Of a stretch of 6,935 bases of DNA, positions 1-6,935 are shown one piece after another; within the stretch, counting starts at the first letter, position 1, and the number at the start of each line of letters is the position of its first letter. Origin of the DNA: Acidobacteriaceae bacterium (GTDB lineage: Bacteria > Acidobacteriota > Terriglobia > Terriglobales > Acidobacteriaceae); NCBI GenBank assembly GCA_030040115.1, contig JASHUH010000027.1, positions 1 to 6,935 on the forward strand, written 5' to 3'. Below the pieces are notes generated by a model. It did no database searches. It was not told the origin of the DNA and saw only the letters and a program-made list of their open reading frames with translations. Made by a program: the position numbers and the translations under genes.

Positions 1-2892
1 CATGGCCCGACCTATCCGTCGAGCTTGCCCTACCCGTGGGTCGTCAGCGATGGCGCGATCATCACCCCTGCCGGGACCCAGGTCTACCTCGGCATCCGCG
101 TCCGCGCCAAGGCCATTGCGCTCAACCCCACCGGCAATCACACCGCCGCCGTCCTTACTATGGGTACGTCGCCATCCGATGGCAACGGAGCGGTCGAGGT
201 CTTCGACACCCAAACCGGTAAGGTCCTGCAGAGCTACAGCTTTATGGGAAAGGACTCGAGCGGTAGCGAGACGGGCATCGCCTATACCCCGAACGGCAAG
301 TACCTGTTGTTTAGCCAGGACAGCAGCCACGTCACCATCGCCAACGTGAGTGCGAGCGGCATGCTCTCGGACGACGTTCAGGTCAGCGTACCGGTGGACG
401 GCTCCTCCGTCACCATCCCCTACCCATCAGGTTCGACGACTACGACCGATCAGCTGAATACTGTCACCTGCTATCCGAACAGCCCTCCGGGGACCACGGG
501 CAGCAGTGAAATTCCCTGCGGCGATACCTACTCGTATGGGACCTCATACCCCCTCGGCCTCGCGATCTCGCCCGACGGAAAGACCGCCTACTCCGTTCTG
601 GATGTGAACGATACGCTGGCCAAGATCAGCTTGACCGCCACGACACCGACGGAGGGTGCGCAGATCCGCGTCGGAAACGTCCCGGACAAAATCGTGATCT
701 CGCCGGATGGCAAGACCGCCTATGTCTCCAACAAGGCCGGCCGGATTGCCACCGCCAGCGACTTCCAGGAATACTCCGACGGCACCCCGGTGGTCGCTGC
801 CTATCCGACTGGCTCCGTGTCCACCGGCGCCGGTTCCGTGGTCAATCTGTCCACGTTCACGGTCACCAGCAGCATCGAGACCGGTCTGCACCCGACCGGC
901 ATGGCGTTCTACGGAAATTACTTGCTGGTCGCCAATGCCTACAGCGACAGCATCTCCGTGATCGACACAGCCACGAACAGCGTGACGCGGACGATCAACC
1001 TTGGACTGCCGATCGCAATCCCCGGCGCATCCACGCAGGCTTATGGCGCGGGGCCGGTCTCGATCGCCGTCGATGCCCCCAACAACATTGCCTACGTCGC
1101 GCTTTACAACGCCAACGCAATCGCCGTGGTCGACCTTCGGGTCGATGCGCCTGACGCCGTCCTGGGCATGATCCCGACCGCCTACGCGCCGAGCTCGGTG
1201 GTGCTGGACACGGCGGACGATGCGCTGCTCGTCGCCAACGACAAGGGCCTGGGCGCCACGGGCTACGATGTGGCGCCCCCTCCGACTTACACGGCCGAAA
1301 ACTCCTACGAAACCGATTGGGGCGTGACGGACTTCAACACCCACCAGGACCTGGGCACCGTCAGCATCATTCCCCTTCCAAACGGCTCAACGCTGGCGGC
1401 GATGAGCAAGCAGGTCTTTCAGAACAACCACTGGGATCTGACGAAAAACATCGAGGCTGCGTCCGGCGGCCACCCGTGGACCAAGCCGGTCGCCATCCCG
1501 GCCAAGATCGGCGATCCGTCGCTGATCCAGCACGTGTTCGTGATCATCCGTGAAAACCGCACCTACGATCAGATGCTGGGCGACGTGGTCGGCGGCAACG
1601 GCGATCCTTCGCTGGCAGTCTTCGGCGACGGTTCCGTCGCCCAAGCCGCATACGGCTACGAGGTCACGCCCAACGCGCATGCGCTGGTGCAGCGCTTCCC
1701 GCTGTTCGACAACTTCTACGACCCGAGCCGCCAGTCGGCCGACGGTCACAACTGGATTACCCAGGCCATGGCGCCCTACGGCGACGACATCCAGTCGCCG
1801 GACTGGGTCCGCGACTATCCCTCCAACGGCGGCGACGCCATCGCCTATCAGAAGAAAGGCCACCTGTGGGATGCGGCGGCCAAGGCAGGCGTCCGGGTGA
1901 AGAACTACGGCGAGTACGTGGAGTACAACACGTTCTTGACGCCGGCTGGGAACACTGTCGAGCCAAGCTGGTGGGATTTTTACACCGACACAGTGAACTA
2001 TGAGACCGGCAAGGAGAAGGAGCTCTATTACTACAACACGGTCTATTCGCACACCCCGCTCCCCAACCTGTACAAGGATACGGTGCAAAACTTCCCGCAG
2101 TTCGATCTGGGCATCCCTGACCAGTTCCGCGTCGATATCTGGGAGCAGGATTTCGCCAGAGACGTCGAAAACGGCACGGTGCCCCCGTTGGAATTCCTCT
2201 GGATCATGTGCGACCACACCGGCGGGCCGCCAACCGCGGATGCCGAACAGGCCGATAACGACCTTGCCGTGGGGCGCATTGTCGACCTCATCAGCCACAG
2301 CAAAGTGTGGTCGTCATCGGCGATCTTCGTCGAGGAAGACGACGCCCAGGACGGCGTCGACCACGTGGACGGCCACCGCAGCCCGGGCTATGTCTTCAGT
2401 CCCTACGTCAAGCAGCACGTGAACTCCGACGGAACCGGGTCCGGGGTTCTGGAAGACAGCACCTTCTACACGCAGGTCAACTTCACGCGCACCATCGAGC
2501 AGGTCCTCGGTATTAAGCCGATGAACCAATTCGACCTCTGGGCTTCGCCGATGAGGGAAATCTTCATCGACAATCCGCCCAAGGCGAACTTCCTGCCGTG
2601 GACGCATGTGCCAAACCAGGTCCCGCTGGATCTGGGCGTTTCGCCTACCACGGTTGAAGCCCGGAACATGACCCCTCAGGCCAAGGTTCTACAAGCTGCC
2701 TGGCTCAAGGAAAAGGCGGCGATCTTCGCCGGCAAATATCACCTTGCCGACTTTGAAGACCCGAACATCGTCCGCCACTACGACTGGTACGACGCCACCG
2801 GATACATGGTGCCGTTCCCCGGCGAGAAAACGGTTCGCCCCCCGAGCGCTTTCAAGAACCATCCACCCGCTCACGCCGACTTGGACGACTAA
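1..2892 (+). CDS. YncE-like beta-propeller / alkaline phosphatase-family phosphoesterase, 5' truncated by window edge
   Basis: The frame is open from base 1, so the start lies outside the window and the TTG at 25 is not the real start; 963 residues are visible. About codons 15-480 form a propeller of YncE type. Blade motifs include SPDGKTAY twice (568-591 and 700-723), then LLVANAYSDSISVIDTATNSV and IAYVALYNANAIAVVDL. About codons 508-855 form a phosphoesterase domain (AcpA/phospholipase C-like, alkaline phosphatase superfamily). Its motifs are ENRTYDQ (1552-1572), SADGHNW (1735-1755), DHTGG (2212-2226), EEDD (2332-2343) and DHVDGHRS (2359-2382). From family knowledge, these Glu, Asn, Asp and His residues are the likely metal and phosphate ligands; I could not assign the nucleophile. 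A C-terminal tail of about 100 residues follows. A missing signal peptide and export are inferred from the family. The substrate is unknown, with phosphate-ester hydrolysis the general expectation. A strong terminator follows the stop by 20 bases. Confidence 0.9.
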   Translation, partial: HGPTYPSSLPYPWVVSDGAIITPAGTQVYLGIRVRAKAIALNPTGNHTAAVLTMGTSPSDGNGAVEVFDTQTGKVLQSYSFMGKDSSGSETGIAYTPNGKYLLFSQDSSHVTIANVSASGMLSDDVQVSVPVDGSSVTIPYPSGSTTTTDQLNTVTCYPNSPPGTTGSSEIPCGDTYSYGTSYPLGLAISPDGKTAYSVLDVNDTLAKISLTATTPTEGAQIRVGNVPDKIVISPDGKTAYVSNKAGRIATASDFQEYSDGTPVVAAYPTGSVSTGAGSVVNLSTFTVTSSIETGLHPTGMAFYGNYLLVANAYSDSISVIDTATNSVTRTINLGLPIAIPGASTQAYGAGPVSIAVDAPNNIAYVALYNANAIAVVDLRVDAPDAVLGMIPTAYAPSSVVLDTADDALLVANDKGLGATGYDVAPPPTYTAENSYETDWGVTDFNTHQDLGTVSIIPLPNGSTLAAMSKQVFQNNHWDLTKNIEAASGGHPWTKPVAIPAKIGDPSLIQHVFVIIRENRTYDQMLGDVVGGNGDPSLAVFGDGSVAQAAYGYEVTPNAHALVQRFPLFDNFYDPSRQSADGHNWITQAMAPYGDDIQSPDWVRDYPSNGGDAIAYQKKGHLWDAAAKAGVRVKNYGEYVEYNTFLTPAGNTVEPSWWDFYTDTVNYETGKEKELYYYNTVYSHTPLPNLYKDTVQNFPQFDLGIPDQFRVDIWEQDFARDVENGTVPPLEFLWIMCDHTGGPPTADAEQADNDLAVGRIVDLISHSKVWSSSAIFVEEDDAQDGVDHVDGHRSPGYVFSPYVKQHVNSDGTGSGVLEDSTFYTQVNFTRTIEQVLGIKPMNQFDLWASPMREIFIDNPPKANFLPWTHVPNQVPLDLGVSPTTVEARNMTPQAKVLQAAWLKEKAAIFAGKYHLADFEDPNIVRHYDWYDATGYMVPFPGEKTVRPPSAFKNHPPAHADLDD

Positions 2893-2912
2893 AACACGTT
2901 TTAATTGCCACC

Positions 2913-2945
2913 ACCTCTCCCCGGTTAAACGGGGAGAGGTTTTTT
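2913..2945 (+). terminator. Rho-independent terminator of the phosphoesterase gene
   Basis: Bases 2913-2923 (ACCTCTCCCCG) pair perfectly with 2930-2940 (CGGGGAGAGGT), giving an 11-bp stem. The loop is GTTAAA, and a run of six T's ends at 2945. It begins 20 bases after the stop codon at 2892. There is no A-run on the left side, so it should work mainly on the + strand. It separates the phosphoesterase transcript from the dgo genes, which therefore probably have their own promoter. Confidence 0.93.
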
Positions 2946-3155
2946 CATCCCGCCTAATTTCCGGGCCGGCATGGACCCGCTGCGCCGTCGGAAGATTTTC
3001 TTTGCGCGCGGCGGCGCCGTGTTCTTCGCCCGGAGATCGAAGTAAGCCGAGACACGAAAAGGGGCCGGATCGCCCCGGCTGCCCTTCGCGCGATGCGATG
3101 CGGATGCCGCCTTTGCGTTTATGATGATTGCGGCTCGTCCGGGGGAGTGTGCGCG
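2946..3155. other. Intergenic region upstream of dgoK, probable promoter region
   Basis: I see no convincing gene in these 210 bases. An in-frame ATG at 3093 would add 21 residues to DgoK, but that extension is Cys/Arg-rich and unlike the family. TATGAT at 3120-3125 resembles a sigma70 -10 box 30 bases before the dgoK start, but no good -35 box lies at the right distance, so it is only a weak candidate. A small hairpin can form at 3061-3076 (GGGGC/GCCCC, loop of six) or, alternatively, at 3064-3079 (GCCGG/CCGGC). AAAA lies to its left, so on the - strand it reads as a weak terminator-like element. No clear operator for a GntR- or LysR-type regulator was recognised. Confidence 0.4.
3144..3147 (+). 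promoter_or_regulatory. Ribosome binding site that fixes the dgoK start
   Basis: GGAG sits within the run GGGGGAG (3141-3147), eight bases before the TTG at 3156. The nearby in-frame GTG at 3147 overlaps this Shine-Dalgarno sequence and cannot use it. The spacing therefore favours TTG, which also yields the family-typical N-terminus MIAVDWGTSN. Confidence 0.7.
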
Positions 3156-4037
3156 TTGATCGCGGTGGATTGGGGCACCAGCAATTTTCGAGCCTTTCGT
3201 CTTACATCAGGCGGCGGTATTCGAGAGCGGCGCTCATCGCAACGAGGCGTTTTGCATGTCGGCAAGGCCGAGTTTGAATCGGTATTGTGCGAAGAGATCG
3301 ATGACTGGCTTGACGATGGCGAAACGCGTGTCTTGCTCAGCGGCATGGTCGGCAGCCGGCAAGGCTGGGTCGAAGCGCCGTACCTTTCCTGCCCGGTGGC
3401 AATCGAGGATCTGGCGCGCTCTGCGGTTCGCATCCCTTTCCGCAGAGCGCATGTGCGATTGATCCCCGGCGTTGCCGGTTCCGATGAAAACGGCGTTCCC
3501 GAAGTGATGCGTGGCGAAGAAACGGAAACCGTGGGCATCCTGAACACCTGCGAAAACGAAGGCCTCGTCTGTTTTCCGGGGTCGCATTCCAAGTGGATTC
3601 ATCTCAAGGAAGCCAAAATATCCAGCTTCCGGACCTACCTTACCGGCGAACTATTCGCCGCCCTACGCAACGGCACCATTCTTGGTCGAACCATGGGAGC
3701 TTCGGATGCAGCCCTCGGCGCAGCTTTCGACCGCGGTGTAGCCCGGTCCGCTGAGTCCGGAGGCCTCCTTCATCATCTCTTTGGCGTCCGCACGCTGACC
3801 CTGATGCGCCAGATTCAAGAGGATGTTTCCGCATCCTATCTTTCCGGTCTTCTCATCGGCCATGAAATTCGTTGCGCCATGCCGGCGGACGCGGAGGTGC
3901 GCCTGGTCGGTTTAACATCGCTTTGTTCGCTGTACGCGCGCGCCATCGAGATCTGCGGTGGCATTTCCCGCATCGAAGAAGATTTTGCCGCCGCGCGCGG
4001 CCTCGCCGCCATTGGAGCCAGAATCAAATGGAACTAA
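3156..4037 (+). CDS. dgoK: 2-dehydro-3-deoxygalactonokinase (KDGal kinase)
   Basis: This cytoplasmic kinase phosphorylates 2-dehydro-3-deoxy-D-galactonate at O6 with ATP, the second-last step of D-galactonate breakdown. From the TTG start it has 293 residues, almost exactly the length known for the E. coli enzyme (292). Family motifs in order are DWGTSNFRAF (5-14, phosphate-binding start of the ASKHA-like fold), SGMVGSRQGW (62-71), PGVAGSDENG (104-113), VMRGEETETVG (117-127), CFPGSHSKW (139-147), TYLTGELFAALRNGTILGR (160-178), SGLLIGHEIR (230-239) and LVGLTSLCSLYARAI (250-264). The gene overlaps dgoA by 10 bases, so the two are surely cotranscribed and probably translationally coupled. Codon choice is less G/C-ending than in the flanking genes. 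The main uncertainty is the start: ATG 3093 and GTG 3147 are in-frame alternatives, but TTG 3156 has the properly spaced GGAG and the right N-terminus. Confidence 0.93.
   Translation: MIAVDWGTSNFRAFRLTSGGGIRERRSSQRGVLHVGKAEFESVLCEEIDDWLDDGETRVLLSGMVGSRQGWVEAPYLSCPVAIEDLARSAVRIPFRRAHVRLIPGVAGSDENGVPEVMRGEETETVGILNTCENEGLVCFPGSHSKWIHLKEAKISSFRTYLTGELFAALRNGTILGRTMGASDAALGAAFDRGVARSAESGGLLHHLFGVRTLTLMRQIQEDVSASYLSGLLIGHEIRCAMPADAEVRLVGLTSLCSLYARAIEICGGISRIEEDFAAARGLAAIGARIKWN
4014..4017 (+). promoter_or_regulatory. Ribosome binding site of dgoA inside dgoK
   Basis: GGAG lies 10 bases before ATG 4028, within the last codons of dgoK. It supports this ATG over upstream in-frame starts, which would make dgoA overlap dgoK deeply. 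Its position inside dgoK fits translational coupling. Confidence 0.55.
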
Positions 4038-4660
4038 GAGCGCTTTTGCGCGCTTGCCCGGTCATAAGCATTCTGAGGGGCATCCGTCCGGATGAGGCGG
4101 AATCCATCGGCGCTGCTCTCGAGCGCGCGGGCGTGCGCATCGTAGAAGTTCCGCTCAACTCCCCCGAGCCGTTAAAAAGCATCTCCATTCTGGCGGAAAA
4201 GTTCTCTCGCCGGATGCTTGTCGGCGCCGGAACCGTCACCGCGCCGGAGCAGGTTTCCCGCATCGCCTCCGCCGGAGGACGGTTGATCGTCACTCCTCAT
4301 GCCGACCTTGCTATTCTCCATGCTGCCAAGGACGCTGGCTTGATTGCTATTCCCGGAGCCTTGAGTCCAACTGAGGCATTCTCTCTGCTGGATGCCGGAT
4401 CCGGCGCCATCAAGTTATTTCCCGCGGAGAATCTCGGCGTAGGCATGTTGCGATCGTTGCGTGTCGTGCTCCCCCCCGATACCACCGTCGTTGCTGTCGG
4501 AGGAATCGACGCTCGCAATGCTTTGTCGTGGCTTGAAGCCGGCGCACTCGGCGTGGGGGTCGGGTCGGCAATCTTCAAACCCGGCGACACCGCTTCCCAA
4601 GTATGCGCGAACGCGCAAAAACTGGTGTCCTCCTTTGAAACGGTGCGAGAGCGCGCTTAA
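4028..4660 (+). CDS. dgoA: 2-dehydro-3-deoxy-6-phosphogalactonate aldolase
   Basis: This class I (Schiff-base) aldolase splits 2-dehydro-3-deoxy-6-phosphogalactonate into pyruvate and D-glyceraldehyde 3-phosphate, directly after DgoK. It has 210 residues from ATG 4028; the E. coli DgoA has 205. It belongs to the KDPG/KDPGal aldolase TIM-barrel family. ILRGI (15-19) carries the phosphate- and carboxylate-region Arg17. VEVPLNSPEP (39-48) carries the general acid/base Glu40. GAGTV (66-70) and IVTPHAD (87-93) follow. AIKLFPAE (127-134) carries the Schiff-base Lys129, and VGGI (157-160) and GVGSAIF (177-183) close the phosphate site. Glu40 and Lys129 align with Glu37 and Lys126 of the E. coli enzyme. 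The LNS triplet after the Glu favours the KDPGal enzyme (DgoA) over the KDPG enzyme (Eda), which usually has LRT there. The neighbouring dgoK supports this, although some KDPG activity cannot be excluded. Confidence 0.93.
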   Translation: MELRALLRACPVISILRGIRPDEAESIGAALERAGVRIVEVPLNSPEPLKSISILAEKFSRRMLVGAGTVTAPEQVSRIASAGGRLIVTPHADLAILHAAKDAGLIAIPGALSPTEAFSLLDAGSGAIKLFPAENLGVGMLRSLRVVLPPDTTVVAVGGIDARNALSWLEAGALGVGVGSAIFKPGDTASQVCANAQKLVSSFETVRERA

Positions 4661-4792
4661 TTGCGGTTCAGCGCAGCCTCGCGATCAAGACTTGGGAAAA
4701 GAACCCGGAAATCTCCCTCGCCTGCGCCGGCCCGCGCGAGCAGGAGAAGGATGAACGGTTCCACCGATCCACACCATGGGAACAGGGGTCAG
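4661..4792. other. Non-coding left part of the dgoA-katG convergent gap
   Basis: I find no gene with family resemblance here and no good T-tailed terminator after dgoA. Short inverted repeats are present, such as CTCGC (4717-4721) with GCGAG (4736-4740), and CCTGC (4721-4725) with GCAGG (4740-4744), but they are mutually exclusive and weak. A 56-codon frame starting at ATG 4751, with AGGAG four bases upstream, runs through the palindrome to 4921. It resembles nothing known to me and is probably chance. Confidence 0.4.
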
Positions 4793-4903
4793 GCGAAACC
4801 AGAGATCCTTGTATCCCGCCAGCCTCCGCGACAAGTCGCCGCTCCGTGGGGCTGCATCGACTTAATCGGGGTGGCTGGCGAAATACATCTTCTCTGGTTT
4901 CGC
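4793..4903. repeat. 111-base imperfect palindrome: two 46-base inverted copies
   Basis: The left arm 4793-4838 and the reverse complement of the right arm 4858-4903 are near-copies of each other. Pairing runs 4793-4805 with 4891-4903 (13 bp perfect, GCGAAACCAGAGA). It continues 4810-4814 with 4883-4887 (5 bp), 4817-4824 with 4873-4880 (8 bp, CGCCAGCC), 4826-4827 with 4870-4871, 4829-4831 with 4866-4868, and 4833-4838 with 4858-4863 (6 bp). This leaves an apical region of 19 bases, with two more possible pairs at 4841-4842/4854-4855. In all, 37-39 pairs form. There is no T-run after either arm. The element lies between convergent genes, 45 bases past the katG stop. Candidates are a REPIN/ERIC-like interspersed repeat, a MITE remnant or a structured RNA. 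It does not match an integron attC site, since no GTTRRRY core is present at the arm ends. Confidence 0.75.
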
Positions 4904-4948
4904 TATAGGCGCTGGTTTTGACCGCTGTCTTCGCCGTCAGCTTCGAGC

Positions 4949-6935
<1,987 letters not shown>

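Noticed and set aside
1387..2298. A 303-residue - strand open frame inside the phosphoesterase gene
   Set aside because: It is antisense to conserved phosphoesterase motifs, has no domain of its own, and is typical of high-GC antisense openness.
3061..3079. Minus-strand terminator (GGGGC/GCCCC stem with four T's)
   Set aside because: It has only a 5-bp stem and a short T-run, and no - strand gene lies upstream of it that would need termination.
4793..4903. Integron attC recombination site
   Set aside because: Size and palindromy would fit, but the arm ends lack the RYYYAAC and GTTRRRY cores and no gene-cassette array or integrase is visible.
4751..4921. A 56-residue frame with AGGAG four bases before ATG
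   Set aside because: It runs straight through the palindrome, resembles no family I know, and its composition is explained by the repeat arms.

Overview
This window comes from a GC-rich bacterial chromosome, most likely a Gram-negative such as a proteobacterium or an acidobacterium; the sequence does not settle which. No rRNA, tRNA, CRISPR array, transposase or phage gene is visible. It holds four recognisable protein genes, two of them cut by the window edges. The three genes at the left and centre are on the + strand, and the gene at the right is on the - strand.

Positions 1-2892 hold the 3' part of a large, probably exported two-domain protein: an N-terminal YncE-like beta-propeller followed by a metal-dependent phosphoesterase (alkaline phosphatase/AcpA-like) domain. 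A very clean intrinsic terminator with an 11-bp stem and six T's follows it at 2913-2945. About 210 bases of non-coding DNA then lead to a two-gene operon. Its genes are dgoK (2-dehydro-3-deoxygalactonokinase, best start TTG at 3156) and dgoA (2-dehydro-3-deoxy-6-phosphogalactonate aldolase, ATG at 4028, overlapping the dgoK stop by 10 nt). Together they carry out the last two steps of the De Ley-Doudoroff D-galactonate pathway: KDGal is phosphorylated and then cleaved to pyruvate and glyceraldehyde 3-phosphate. The dehydratase, transporter and regulator of that pathway are not in the window.

From the right edge, katG (catalase-peroxidase) runs leftward and converges on dgoA. Roughly its first 70 residues are missing, but all the heme-pocket residues are present. 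The 288-base gap between dgoA and katG contains the most unusual structure in the window. It is a 111-base imperfect palindrome (4793-4903) made of two 46-base inverted copies that can pair at 37 positions or more. It has no T-tract on either strand, so it is not a plain terminator. It looks like a REPIN/ERIC/MITE-type palindromic repeat or a structured RNA.

The dgoKA genes use clearly fewer G/C-ending codons than their neighbours on either side. Hand counts over 60 codons gave about 57% (dgoK) and 67% (dgoA), against 82% for the phosphoesterase and 90% for katG. With a palindromic element on each side, the operon may be a separately acquired cassette, though this is inference. The four genes have no evident shared pathway.
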